This document shows positions 33,667 to 42,693 of a stretch of 64,000 nt of DNA, one piece after another; position 1 is the first letter of the stretch; each line of letters starts with the position of its first letter. The translations under genes and the position numbers were made by a program. Source of the stretch: Variovorax sp. YR216 (GTDB lineage: Bacteria; Pseudomonadota; Gammaproteobacteria; Burkholderiales; Burkholderiaceae_C); contig NZ_FNRO01000002.1 in assembly GCF_900107745.1 (NCBI RefSeq), forward strand, positions 372,001 to 436,000, written 5' to 3'. The notes beneath the pieces are model-generated. The model saw only the letters and a list, made by a program, of their open reading frames with translations. It ran no database searches and was not told where the DNA came from.

Positions 33667-36357
33667 TCAGATCGCCAGCGCGCGTGTGACCACTTCGAGG
33701 GTGTCTTTGGAGAGATCGGGCCGCGCGGCCACGCGCGCGATCGCTTCGCGGGCGGCGCTGCGGTACGGCTCGGCGAGCTTGCTCCAGCGGTCGAGCGCAC
33801 GCGCGAGGCGGGCGGCGACCTGCGGGTTGATCGCGTCGAGCTCGATCACGCGGTCGCTCCAGAACACATAGCCGGCCGCATCCGTGCGGTGCAGGGCGCC
33901 CGGATTGGCGTTGCAGTAGCTGAAGATCACGCTGCGTGCGCGGTTGGGATTCTTGATCGAGAAGTCCGGATGCTTCATGAGCTGCTTGACCAGCGGCAGG
34001 ATGTCGCCGCCGCGGTCGGGCGCACCGGCCTGCAGCGAGAACCACTTGTCGATGACCAGCGCTTCGTTCTTGAAGATCTCGTGGAAGCGCGCGAGCGCCT
34101 GTGCGGCCAGCGCGTGGCCCGAGGAGACCAGTGCGTTGAGCGCGTTGAAGCGGTCGGTCATGTTGCCGGCGTCCTTGAAGCGCTGCAGCGTCTTGCCCGG
34201 CCAGACCGCGTCGCCGGAACTGCGTGCGGCCAGGCACAGGTTCACCAGGGCCATGCCCGCGAGCGCGCGGCGGCCCGAAGAGACGGGATCGGGCGTGTAG
34301 GCACCGGTGTCGCGGTTCTGCTCGTAGGCGTGCTCCCAGTCGGCGAAGAGGGCGGTTGCGAGCTGGGCGCGCATTGCCTCGCGCACCGCATGCACGCGCT
34401 GCGGATCGACCACGTCGAGCTGCTCGGCGATGTAGGTTTCCGACGGCAGCGTCAGCACCAGCTCCTTGAACGCGGCATCGAGCTGCGGATGGCGCAGCAC
34501 GCTGCGCATCGCCTCGATGAAGGCATCGTTCAGCGGCGGCTCATGCGCGTCTCCAGGCGTCGCGATCGCGCGCAGTGCGGCGCGCAGGCCCAGACGCTGG
34601 CCGGCTTCCCAGCGGTTGAAGGGATCGGTGTCGTTGGCCAGCAGCGTGAGCAACTGGGCGTCGCTGTACTCGTAGTCGAGGATCACCGGCGCGCTGAAGC
34701 CGCGCAGGATCGACGGCACCGGCTCGGCATCGACGTTGGCGAAGGTCAGCTGTTCGCCGGCGCGCGTGAGCACCAGCGTGCGCGTGCCGTGGGTGGCCTC
34801 GGCGTCGCCTTCGAGCTGCACCGGCAGTTCGCGGCCGTCCGTGCCGAGCAGGCCGATGTTGACCGGGATGACGAAGGGTTCCTTGACCGGCTGGCCCGGG
34901 GTCGGCGGGCAGCTCTGCACGAAACTGAGCGTGTAGGTGCGGGCGGCCGCGTCGTACACGCCGTGCGCGGTGAGGCGCGGCGTGCCGGCCTGGCTGTACC
35001 AGCGCTTGAACTGGGGCAGCAGGCGCGCGAGGTCCGAATCGGGATTGGCATCGGCGATCGCCTGCGCGAAATCGTCGCAAGTGACGGCCTGGCCGTCGTG
35101 GCGCTCGAAGTACAGCGTGATGCCGCGCTCGAAGCCCTTGCGGCCGACCAGCGTCTGCATCATGCGCACCACTTCCGCACCCTTCTCGTAGATCGTGACG
35201 GTGTAGAAGTTGCTGATCTCGATGTAGCTGTCCGGCCGCACCGGGTGGGCCATCGGGCCCGCGTCCTCGGGAAACTGCGCGGTGCGCAGCACGCGCACGT
35301 CCTCGATGCGCTTGACCGCGCGTGCCGACGCCTCGGCGCAGAGGTCCTGGCTGAATTCCTGGTCGCGGAAGACGGTCAGGCCTTCCTTGAGCGAGAGCTG
35401 GAACCAGTCGCGGCAGGTCACGCGGTCGCCGCTCCAGTTGTGGAAGTACTCGTGGCCGACCACGCTTTCGATGTTGCTGTAGTCGGCATCGGTCGCGGTC
35501 GCCTGGTTGGCCAGAACGTACTTCGTGTTGAAGATGTTCAGGCCCTTGTTCTCCATCGCGCCCATGTTGAAGTCGCTGGTCGCGACGATCATGAAGCGGT
35601 CGAGGTCGAGCGAGAGGCCGAAGCGCGCTTCGTCCCACATCACCGAGTTGATCAGCGAGTTCATCGCGTGCTCGGTCTTGTCTAGGTCGCCCGCGCGCAC
35701 GTAGACCTGCAGCAGGTGATCCTTGCCGCTGCGCGCCTTGATGCGCTGCTCGCGCGCCACCAGCTTGCCCGCGACCAGCGCGAACAGGTAGCTCGGCTTG
35801 CGGAAAGGGTCGACCCACTTTGCGAAGTGGCGGCCCTCGGGCAGGTCGCCCTGCTCGACGAGGTTGCCGTTCGACAGCAGCACCGGGTAGGCCGCCTTCG
35901 CCGCACGGATCGTGACGGTGTAGCTCGCCATCACGTCCGGACGGTCGAGGAAGTAGGTGATGCGGCGGAAGCCCTCGGCCTCGCACTGGGTGAAGAAGGT
36001 GTCCTCGCTCACGAACAAGCCCATCAGCTTGGTGTTCTTGTTCGGGCAGCAGGTGGTGAAGATCTCCAGCTCGAAGGCATCGGGCAGGTTGTCGATCACG
36101 AGCTGGTCTGCTTCCATGCGGAAGGACGCGCCCTGGCCGTCGACCAGCACGCGCGCGAGGTTCAGCTCGTCGCCGTCGAGGCGAAGGGGTTCGGGCGCGA
36201 CTTGAGGGTTGCGGCGCAGGCGCATGCGGTTGAGCACGCGCGTCTTGGCCGGGTCCAGGTCGAAGGTCAGGTCGACGGTGTCGATCCAGTAGGCGGGCGC
36301 GCTGTAGTCCTCGCGACGGATCGCGACTGGCTGGTCTTGGGCATCACGCAACAGCAT
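33667..36357 (-). CDS. pepN: Aminopeptidase N
   Basis: A cytoplasmic M1 zinc aminopeptidase for peptide turnover. The 896-residue product has the exopeptidase motif MGAMENKGLN and the zinc site HEYFHNW starting at His302, with the second Glu in LSLKEGLTVF. I chose the ATG at 36357, which gives MLLRDAQDQPVAIRREDY, the family N-terminus. A longer reading overlaps the upstream gene further. It overlaps the HAD gene end by 14 bp. Confidence 0.96.
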   Translation of the reverse strand: MLLRDAQDQPVAIRREDYSAPAYWIDTVDLTFDLDPAKTRVLNRMRLRRNPQVAPEPLRLDGDELNLARVLVDGQGASFRMEADQLVIDNLPDAFELEIFTTCCPNKNTKLMGLFVSEDTFFTQCEAEGFRRITYFLDRPDVMASYTVTIRAAKAAYPVLLSNGNLVEQGDLPEGRHFAKWVDPFRKPSYLFALVAGKLVAREQRIKARSGKDHLLQVYVRAGDLDKTEHAMNSLINSVMWDEARFGLSLDLDRFMIVATSDFNMGAMENKGLNIFNTKYVLANQATATDADYSNIESVVGHEYFHNWSGDRVTCRDWFQLSLKEGLTVFRDQEFSQDLCAEASARAVKRIEDVRVLRTAQFPEDAGPMAHPVRPDSYIEISNFYTVTIYEKGAEVVRMMQTLVGRKGFERGITLYFERHDGQAVTCDDFAQAIADANPDSDLARLLPQFKRWYSQAGTPRLTAHGVYDAAARTYTLSFVQSCPPTPGQPVKEPFVIPVNIGLLGTDGRELPVQLEGDAEATHGTRTLVLTRAGEQLTFANVDAEPVPSILRGFSAPVILDYEYSDAQLLTLLANDTDPFNRWEAGQRLGLRAALRAIATPGDAHEPPLNDAFIEAMRSVLRHPQLDAAFKELVLTLPSETYIAEQLDVVDPQRVHAVREAMRAQLATALFADWEHAYEQNRDTGAYTPDPVSSGRRALAGMALVNLCLAARSSGDAVWPGKTLQRFKDAGNMTDRFNALNALVSSGHALAAQALARFHEIFKNEALVIDKWFSLQAGAPDRGGDILPLVKQLMKHPDFSIKNPNRARSVIFSYCNANPGALHRTDAAGYVFWSDRVIELDAINPQVAARLARALDRWSKLAEPYRSAAREAIARVAARPDLSKDTLEVVTRALAI

Positions 36358-37030
36358 CGAATGTCTCCAGGAAGTATGAGTTGGCGAGTTCGTTGTAGTC
36401 GCGCACGGCCGCGATGACGTGCGGCCCTGCGAGTTCTGCGGCACTGTGGGTGGTGCACACGGCGACGGCCATCATGCCGCCGCGTCGGGCGGCCTCGATG
36501 CCGAAGGGGGCGTCTTCGAAGACGACGCAACGCGAGGGCGCGACGCCGATGCGCCGCGCGGCCTCGAGGAAGATTGCCGGCTCGGGCTTGCCCGGCAGGC
36601 CCTCGTCGCCGCCGACGATCGCGTGCGGATGCGGATCGAGTCGCAGGTTCGAAAGGGTGAAGGCGATGTTGTGCTTGTCGCCCGCGGTGCCGACCGCGAT
36701 CTTCAGGCCGCGCGCTGCCGCCGACCTGGCGAAGGCGCTGAAGCCCGCGACCTCGCGGAACTGGGCGCCGAAGAGCTCGCGGTAGATCGATTCCTTCTCG
36801 TGCGTGATCTCGGCGCTCTCGGCCTCGGTGACTTCGCGCCCCATGAGCTCGCACGCGCATTCGAATGCGGTGCGGCCGGTGGTGCGGCGCATGAAGTCCG
36901 GCACGTCCATCGCGAGATCGTTGCGGCGCCCGTATTCGACCCATGCCTTGGCATGCCACGGCATGGAATCGACCATGGTGCCGTCCATGTCGAAGATCAG
37001 GGCTTCCACCTTGTGCATCGCGCCTTTCAT
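36344..37030 (-). CDS. HAD family phosphatase (beta-phosphoglucomutase-like)
   Basis: The 228-residue product has the HAD nucleophile motif LIFDMDGTMVDSMPWH (Asp and Asp+2 present), motif II in AVGTAGDK, the Lys in GKPEPAIF, and motif III in CVVFEDAPFGIEAA. A helical cap follows the first motif, as in subfamily IA/phosphoglucomutase-like enzymes. The substrate is unknown, probably a sugar phosphate. The ATG at 37030 lies in the prfB stop codon; a second ATG at 37018 is possible. Confidence 0.9.
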   Translation of the reverse strand: MKGAMHKVEALIFDMDGTMVDSMPWHAKAWVEYGRRNDLAMDVPDFMRRTTGRTAFECACELMGREVTEAESAEITHEKESIYRELFGAQFREVAGFSAFARSAAARGLKIAVGTAGDKHNIAFTLSNLRLDPHPHAIVGGDEGLPGKPEPAIFLEAARRIGVAPSRCVVFEDAPFGIEAARRGGMMAVAVCTTHSAAELAGPHVIAAVRDYNELANSYFLETFDAVA

Positions 37031-38134
37031 CAGACGCCTTGCTTCAACGAGGCTTCGATGAACGGGTCGAGGTCGCCGTCGAGCACTTTCTGCGTCGCCG
37101 AGATTTCGACGTTGGTACGCAAGTCCTTGATGCGGCTGTTGTCCAGCACGTAGCTGCGGATCTGGTGGCCCCAGCCCACGTCGGTCTTGCTGTCTTCGAG
37201 CTTCTGCTGCTCTTCCTGGCGCTTGCGCATTTCGTGGTCGTACAGGCGCGAGCGCAGCCGCTTCCAGGCGACGTCGCGGTTGCTGTGCTGGCTGCGGCCG
37301 TCCTGGCACTGCACCACGATGCCGGTCGGGATGTGCGTGAGCCGCACCGCCGAATCGGTCTTGTTGATGTGCTGGCCGCCGGCGCCGCTGGCGCGGAAGG
37401 TGTCGGTGCGCACGTCGGCCGGGTTGATCTCGATCTCGATCGAGTCGTCGATTTCCGGGTAGACGAAGATGCTCGCAAAGCTCGTGTGGCGGCCGCCCGA
37501 CGAGTCGAAGGGCGACTTGCGCACCAGCCGGTGCACGCCGGTCTCGGTGCGCAGCAGGCCGAAGGCATAGTCGCCTTCCACCTTGATCGTGGCGCTCTTG
37601 ATGCCGGCGGTATCGCCTGGGGTTTCGTCTTCGATCTGCGTCTTGAAGCCCTTGCGCTCGGCGTACTTGAGGTACTGGCGCAGCAGCATGCTGGCCCAGT
37701 CGCAGGCTTCGGTGCCGCCGGCGCCGGCCTGGATGTCGACGAAGGCATTGAGCGGATCGGCCGGATTGCTGAACATCCGGCGGAATTCGAGCTGCTTGAT
37801 GTCGGCTTCGAGCTTGGCAGCGTCGTCGGCGATGGCCTGCAGGCCGTCGATGTCGCCTTCTTCCTTCGACATCTCGAAAAGCTCGGTGTTGTCCGAGAGG
37901 CCGCTGGTCAGCCGGTCGATGGTGACGACCACGTCATCCAGCGACTTCTTTTCCTTGCCCAGTTCCTGGGCCTTCTTCGGATCGTTCCAGACGTTCGGAT
38001 CTTCGAGCGATGCGTTGACCGTCCTCAGACGTTCGGCCTTGGCATCGTAGTCAAAGATACCTCCGAAGATCGACGGTCCGGGCGCTCAGGTCCGCAAGGG
38101 TTGCGCCGATTTGGTTGATTTGCTCTGCATCCAT
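37030..38134 (-). CDS. prfB: Peptide chain release factor 2, with programmed +1 frameshift
   Basis: RF2 ends translation at UGA and UAA. A 27-codon first part runs from the ATG at 38134 (MDAEQINQ to LRRYL) to an in-frame TGA at 38051-38053. Translation resumes in the +1 frame with Asp ([12 protein letters not shown]) to the stop at 37030, giving 367 residues. The long part contains the tripeptide anticodon region [13 protein letters not shown] and the catalytic GGQ in [12 protein letters not shown]. Because of the frameshift, a simple reading shows only the second part and would misplace the start. This autoregulation is known for RF2. Confidence 0.96.
38050..38065 (-). promoter_or_regulatory. 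RF2 recoding site
   Basis: On the minus strand, CGGAGG (38060-38065) is followed by TATCTTTGAC. The SD-like sequence, slippery CTT and TGA followed by C match the known bacterial RF2 +1 frameshift signal. Low RF2 favours slipping, which restores RF2. Confidence 0.95.
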
Positions 38135-38210
38135 GGGGTGTCCTGACGGTGTTCGGGGAAAACCGGACATTTTCTCATGCCGGGCAAGGCCGGGTCCGCA
38201 GCATGGCGGG

Positions 38211-38224
38211 GCCCCCGCGGGGGC
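38211..38224 (-). terminator. GC palindrome between alpha/beta hydrolase and prfB
   Basis: GCCCCCGCGGGGGC is a perfect 14-bp palindrome one base beyond the hydrolase stop. No T-run follows. Its place directly after a stop codon resembles that of the larger repeats, but it is much shorter. Confidence 0.4.
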
Positions 38225-38225
38225 A

Positions 38226-39143
38226 TCAGGCGGCGAAGAATTCCTCGATCAGCGAGGCCACGCGGGCAGGCTGGTCGTGATGCAGCATGTGGCCGGCGTC
38301 CTCGACCCGGGCGATGCGCACGTCGGGCACTTTTTTCAGGCGCTCGTGGTATTCGTCCAGCGAATAGCGGCCCTTCCACCACTGCGAGAGGCTGTCGTCG
38401 GACGCCTCCACGGCCAGCACCGGCGCGGTGATCGAAGCGTAAAGCGCCAGCATCTCGTCGACCCGGAAGATGTGCGCGTTGATGATCTTGTGCGCCGGAT
38501 CGCCCAGGATTTCCCAGCGGTCGCCGCCGTCGGCGTGCGGCCTGGCGACCGACCAGTGCGCGGCGAGCCAGTCGGCCTTGTCCTGCGAAAGGCGCGGATT
38601 GGTCTTCATGAGCCGGCGCGCGACGCCGTCGACCGCCGGATAGCGCGCGAGGTCCATTTCGCCGCGATGCAGGCGCTTGATCTCGTCGATCCATTTACCG
38701 TAGCGCTCGGGCGCCTGCTCGGGCTTGAGCACCGGCATGCCGAAGCCTTCCAGGTTGACCAGGCGCCGGATGCGCTGCGGCCGCACGCCCGAATACTGCA
38801 TCGCGACATTGCCGCCCATGCTGTGGCCGACGAGGTCGACGGGGCGGTCGCCCGCGTAACGGTCGAGCAGCCAGTCGAGATCGGCCAGGTAGTCCGGCAT
38901 CCAGTAGTTGTCGACCTTGCCGCCGTCGGTGAGCCCGAAACCGCGAAAGTCCGGTGCGACGACCCATCGCTCCTCCTTCATGGCATCCACCACGAATTGC
39001 CACGACGCGGCGACGTCCATCCAGCCGTGCAGGAGCATCAGCGGCGGCCGATCGGTGGAGGGCTCGCCCCACTGGCGCACGTGATAGCTCAGGTTGCGCA
39101 CGGGGACGAATTCGCTGCGGGAGACGCGGAGGGCTTGGTACAT
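38226..39143 (-). CDS. Alpha/beta hydrolase
   Basis: The 305-residue product has the oxyanion region MLLHGWMDVAASWQ, the nucleophile elbow VGHSMGGNVAMQ, an acid residue near the strand after the cap, and His in DAGHMLHHDQP. The catalytic triad thus appears complete. The substrate is unknown; an esterase or related hydrolase is likely. It is divergent from the aldo/keto reductase. Confidence 0.9.
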   Translation of the reverse strand: MYQALRVSRSEFVPVRNLSYHVRQWGEPSTDRPPLMLLHGWMDVAASWQFVVDAMKEERWVVAPDFRGFGLTDGGKVDNYWMPDYLADLDWLLDRYAGDRPVDLVGHSMGGNVAMQYSGVRPQRIRRLVNLEGFGMPVLKPEQAPERYGKWIDEIKRLHRGEMDLARYPAVDGVARRLMKTNPRLSQDKADWLAAHWSVARPHADGGDRWEILGDPAHKIINAHIFRVDEMLALYASITAPVLAVEASDDSLSQWWKGRYSLDEYHERLKKVPDVRIARVEDAGHMLHHDQPARVASLIEEFFAA

Positions 39144-39226
39144 CGGGCTCGAATGATACGGATGAGCCGGCCGCGAGGCAGTCCGGTGGACGACACGGCA
39201 ATCGGCCAGCAGGTAGCATTTCGGCC

Positions 39227-40288
39227 ATGAAAAAAATCCAACTCGGTCAGAGCGACCTCCATGTCACGCCGATCTGCCTCGGCACCATGACCTTCGGCGA
39301 GCAGGTCAACGAACCCACCGCCCATGCGATCCTGGACCGCGCCCTCGAACGCGGTGTGGACTTCATCGACACGGCCGAGATGTACGCCGTGCCCGCCCGC
39401 AAGGAAACCTTCGGCGCGACCGAGACCATCATCGGCAACTGGTTCGCGAAGAACCCGGGCCTGCGCCAGAAGATCGTGCTGGCGACCAAGGTGGCCGGCC
39501 CCTCGCGCGGGATGCCATGGGTGCGCGAAGGCTCCGGCATGACGGCGGCGGACATCGCCGCGTCGTGCGAGGCCAGCCTCAAGCGGCTCAAGACCGATGT
39601 GATCGACCTCTACCAGATCCACTGGCCCGAGCGCCACGTGCCGGCCTTCGGCTCGATCTACTACGACCCGACGAAGGAAAGGTCCGCCACCTCGATCCAC
39701 GAGCAGCTCGAAGCGCTCGGCAAGCTGGTCAAGGCCGGCAAGGTGCGGGCGATCGGCCTGTCGAACGAGACCCCGTACGGCGTCCACGAGTTCGTCCGCC
39801 TGGCCGAACAGCACGGCTTGCCGCGCGTGGCGACGGTGCAGAACGTCTATTGCCTGATCAGCCGTGCGCTGGAGAACGGGCTCGACGAGACCATGCACCG
39901 GCTCGGCGTGTCGCTGCTGGCCTACTCGCCGCTCGCCTTCGGCCTGCTGACCGGCAAGTACGACCAGAGCGGCACCGAAGGCCCGGATGCACCCAAGGGC
40001 GCGCGCATTTCCAGCTATGAGTCGGTGCGCAAGCAGCGCTGGGGCCGCGCCGACGCGCTGGTGGCCGCCCGCCGCTACAACGCGCTCGCCCGCGAGCACG
40101 GCATGACGCCGGCAAAGTTGGCGCTGGCCTTCTGCTACACCAAGTGGCAGGTGGCGAGCACGATCATCGGCGTGACTTCGGTGGCGCAGCTGGACGAAGA
40201 CCTCGACGCCTGGGGCACCACGCTGTCGCCCGAACTGCTGGCGGAAATCGACAAGATCCGCTGGGAAATGCGCGACCCTGCTGCATGA
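39227..40288 (+). CDS. Aldo/keto reductase (Tas-like)
   Basis: An NADPH-dependent oxidoreductase. The 353-residue product begins MKKIQLGQSDLHVTPICLGT and shows the catalytic Asp and Tyr in FIDTAEMYAVPAR, Lys in ATKVAGPSRG, and His in DLYQIHWPERH, as in Tas/YajO-type proteins. It ends with ATIIGVTSVAQLDEDLDAW, the usual coenzyme-binding end. Its physiological substrate is unknown. A GC-rich structured repeat follows before ybaK. Confidence 0.93.
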   Translation: MKKIQLGQSDLHVTPICLGTMTFGEQVNEPTAHAILDRALERGVDFIDTAEMYAVPARKETFGATETIIGNWFAKNPGLRQKIVLATKVAGPSRGMPWVREGSGMTAADIAASCEASLKRLKTDVIDLYQIHWPERHVPAFGSIYYDPTKERSATSIHEQLEALGKLVKAGKVRAIGLSNETPYGVHEFVRLAEQHGLPRVATVQNVYCLISRALENGLDETMHRLGVSLLAYSPLAFGLLTGKYDQSGTEGPDAPKGARISSYESVRKQRWGRADALVAARRYNALAREHGMTPAKLALAFCYTKWQVASTIIGVTSVAQLDEDLDAWGTTLSPELLAEIDKIRWEMRDPAA

Positions 40289-40294
40289 AAACTG

Positions 40295-40382
40295 CCCCCC
40301 GGCTCTTCACGCGCTTCGCGCGTGTAACTCCACCCCCCGAGGGGGAGGGGCGGCCGCCTTGGGGCGGCCCGGCGGCGGCCGC
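40295..40382 (+). repeat. GC-rich structured intergenic repeat, variant copy F
   Basis: Begins six bases after the aldo/keto reductase stop and ends at the ybaK ATG. It has CCCCCCGGCTC, a CACGCGC-TTC-GCGCGTG hairpin (40308-40324), a C-run/G-run hairpin, and GCGGCC/GGCCGC arms. It shares the order of elements with copies A-E (C-run start, TTCGxG, C/G hairpin, GGCCCGGC) but not their sequence in detail, so it is probably a second subtype. Confidence 0.6.
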
Positions 40383-40874
40383 ATGAGCAAGAAGACGCAC
40401 GTTTCGGAGACGCCCGCAACGCAGTTGTTGCGGGCGAACGGCATCGCGTTCACCGAGCATCCTTACGAATACGTCGAGCACGGCGGTGCGCAACACAGCG
40501 CCGAAGTGCTCGGCCTGGATCCATTCAGCGTGGTCAAGACGCTCGTGATGCAGGACCAGGACGCCAAGCCGCTCCTCGTGCTGATGCACGGCAACCGCAC
40601 CGTGTCGACCAAGAACCTCGCGCGGCAGATTGGCGCGAAGTCGGTGGAGCCGTGCAAGCCGGAGGTCGCGAACCGCCACAGCGGCTATCTGGTCGGCGGC
40701 ACCTCGCCCTTCGGAACGCGCCGCGCCATGCCGGTCTATATCGAATCGACCATCCTCGACCTGCCGCGCATCGCCATCAATGGCGGACGGCGCGGCTATC
40801 TGGTCGGCATCGACCCGCAGGTGTGCGTCGAGTTGCTGGATGCGAAACCGGTGCAGTGCGCGCTGGCAGAATAG
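40383..40874 (+). CDS. ybaK: Cys-tRNA(Pro)/Cys-tRNA(Cys) deacylase YbaK
   Basis: A trans-editing enzyme that clears mischarged Cys-tRNA(Pro). The 163-residue product shows TPATQLLRANGIAFTEHPYE, KTLVMQDQDAKPLLVLM, and the Lys/Gly-rich core with GYLVGGTSPFGTRRAMPVYI, the family signature. The ATG at 40383 gives MSKKTHVSE. No clear ribosome site exists because the repeat runs up to the start. Confidence 0.95.
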   Translation: MSKKTHVSETPATQLLRANGIAFTEHPYEYVEHGGAQHSAEVLGLDPFSVVKTLVMQDQDAKPLLVLMHGNRTVSTKNLARQIGAKSVEPCKPEVANRHSGYLVGGTSPFGTRRAMPVYIESTILDLPRIAINGGRRGYLVGIDPQVCVELLDAKPVQCALAE

Positions 40875-40926
40875 CCGGCTGCCTCGATGGGAGGCGAGCC
40901 GCCGGGTTTGCCGGCCCGGAGACACC

Positions 40927-41562
40927 GTGAGTTCTTACCTTCCTGCGATCGTCGCGATCGTTCTTTCGTATCTGTTGGGTTCGCTGTCCTTTGCGGTCAT
41001 CGTCAGCAAGGCGCTCGGCATGGCCGATCCGCGAAGCTATGGCAGCAAGAACCCGGGCGCCACGAATGTGCTGCGCTCAGGCAACAAGGGGGCCGCATTG
41101 GCCACGCTGCTGCTGGATGCGCTCAAGGGGTGGGTTCCGGTCTTCCTGGTCAATCACTACGGCGCGAACTGGGGCCTGGGGCAGGGCACCGCGGCGGTGG
41201 CCGGTCTTGCAGCCTTCCTGGGGCACCTCTACCCGGTGTTCTTCGGATTCCAGGGCGGCAAGGGCGTCGCGACGGCAGCGGGCGCGCTGGTCGGGATCGA
41301 CTGGCTGCTGGGCCTGGCGACAGGCTGCACCTGGCTGATCATTGCCGTCTTCTTCCGCTATTCGTCACTGGCCTCGATCGTCGCGGCGTTCTTTGCGCCG
41401 GCCTACTACCTGATCGGCGGCCGGATTGCATGGCCGCTGGATCTCACGGTGCTGCTGTCGCTGGTGTCCATCAGCCTGCTGCTGATCTGGCGGCATCGCG
41501 AAAACATCCGCCGGCTGGCTGCCGGCACCGAGTCGAAGCTCGGTTCAAAAACCAGGAAATAG
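40927..41562 (+). CDS. plsY: Glycerol-3-phosphate acyltransferase PlsY
   Basis: PlsY acylates glycerol-3-phosphate from acyl-phosphate, the first step of phospholipid synthesis. The 211-residue membrane protein has five or so segments and the conserved loops GSKNPGATNVLRSGNK, GHLYPVFFGFQGGKGVATAAG and a C-terminal RHRENIRRL. The GTG at 40927 follows GGAG (40918-40921). Confidence 0.97.
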   Translation: MSSYLPAIVAIVLSYLLGSLSFAVIVSKALGMADPRSYGSKNPGATNVLRSGNKGAALATLLLDALKGWVPVFLVNHYGANWGLGQGTAAVAGLAAFLGHLYPVFFGFQGGKGVATAAGALVGIDWLLGLATGCTWLIIAVFFRYSSLASIVAAFFAPAYYLIGGRIAWPLDLTVLLSLVSISLLLIWRHRENIRRLAAGTESKLGSKTRK

Positions 41563-41571
41563 GAGCACGCC

Positions 41572-41925
41572 ATGGGATCCATCCAGCGTTTTCACGTCGG
41601 CCCGCGTCTCAGCGAAACCGCCGTCCACAACGGCACCATCTATCTTGCCGGGCAGGTGCCCGACGACACCACGCAGGACATCCGCGGCCAGACCGCACAG
41701 GTGCTCGCGATGGTCGACCGTCTCCTGGCCGAGGCCGGCAGTGACAAGTCGCGCATCCTCATGACGCAGATCTTCCTCGCCGACATCAACGAGATCGGCG
41801 CGATGAACGAGGTGTGGGACGCCTGGATCCCCGCCGGCAATACGCCGCCGCGCGCGACGGTGCAGGCCGCGATGGCCAACCCGGCCTACAAGATCGAGAT
41901 CGTGGTCACAGCGGCTGCAATCTGA
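41572..41925 (+). CDS. RidA family protein
   Basis: RidA proteins deaminate reactive enamine/imine intermediates. The 117-residue product keeps VHNGTIYLAGQVPDD and the signature NTPPRATVQAAMANPAYKIE, with the conserved Arg for carboxylate binding. It is probably co-transcribed with plsY (10-base gap). It belongs to the family but not clearly to the archetypal RidA subgroup. Confidence 0.92.
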   Translation: MGSIQRFHVGPRLSETAVHNGTIYLAGQVPDDTTQDIRGQTAQVLAMVDRLLAEAGSDKSRILMTQIFLADINEIGAMNEVWDAWIPAGNTPPRATVQAAMANPAYKIEIVVTAAAI

Positions 41926-41939
41926 GAGCGATGACATGC

Positions 41940-42036
41940 CAGAAACACCGCGAAACCGGCTCTGCCGGGCCGCTGGAGTTGCCCCCGGTAGGGGGTTGGC
42001 GAAGCGACACGAAGTGCGCGCAGCCTGGGGGCTAGC
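41940..42036 (-). repeat. Structured intergenic repeat, copy E (reverse)
   Basis: Read on the minus strand it begins directly after the retropepsin-like gene stop: CCCCCAGGCT, CGCACTTCGTGTCGC, CCCCC/GGGGG, GGCCCGGCAGAGCCGGTTTC. The outer stem is AACTCC with GGTGTT, which has one mismatch. It lies between convergent genes. Confidence 0.85.
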
Positions 42037-42693
42037 CTAATACCGCTTCTCTAGAACCATCTGGTCCGCATCTCGCCGCATCGAGAAGCGGCTGATGAAG
42101 CTGTTGCCGAGCAGGATGTACGGCATCGGCAGCTGCGAGACGACCCCATCGACGTCATACACCTCGACGTCGCCCACGCGCACCGAATTGAGGCGCACGC
42201 GATAAGCCCGCGCCGTGCCGTTCGCCGTGTTCATCTGCACCGGCTGGCCCTTGGTGTAGTCGAGGCCAATGCGTTGCGCATCGGCTTCGGACATCGCCAC
42301 CGCGGTGGCGCCGGTGTCCACCATGAAGCTCACGGCGCGGCCGTTGATCGCGCCCTGCGTCATGAAGTGCCCGCCGCTCGAGACTGGCAGCACGATGCGC
42401 GTGCCGCCGGCGCCGCTGCCTCCACCGCCACCGATGCTGACCGGTGTATCCATGCGAATCGAAACACGCTTGCCGCCCGACTCGACGGTCGCCTGATCGC
42501 CCTGCAGGCCAACGAGCTTGACGCCCTGGAAGGTCTCGCCGACGGCCACGGTCTTCGGCGCGCTGCCGTCGACGATCAGGATCGCGCGGCTGCCGATGGT
42601 GCCGGTCAGCATGACCGACTGGGCATGCGCGAAGCCGCATGCGGCCGAGACCACGACCGCGGCCAGCAGTGCGCGAGCCTGGGGGTGAGCCAT
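42037..42693 (-). CDS. Retropepsin-like aspartic protease
   Basis: The 218-residue product has a signal peptide (ending AHAQ), a Gly-rich linker around 88-97, and the retroviral-type protease motif FMVDTGATAVAMS. A second half follows with LGNSFISRFSMRRD. It matches the TIGR02281-type family of bacterial periplasmic single-domain aspartic proteases, which would act as dimers. The gene overlaps the yajQ stop by one base of ATGA. Its substrate is unknown. Confidence 0.88.
   Translation of the reverse strand: MAHPQARALLAAVVVSAACGFAHAQSVMLTGTIGSRAILIVDGSAPKTVAVGETFQGVKLVGLQGDQATVESGGKRVSIRMDTPVSIGGGGGSGAGGTRIVLPVSSGGHFMTQGAINGRAVSFMVDTGATAVAMSEADAQRIGLDYTKGQPVQMNTANGTARAYRVRLNSVRVGDVEVYDVDGVVSQLPMPYILLGNSFISRFSMRRDADQMVLEKRY

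Noticed and set aside
37030-37932. prfB starting at an internal GTG
   Set aside because: The conserved RF2 N-terminus and recoding signal upstream show the gene begins at 38134.
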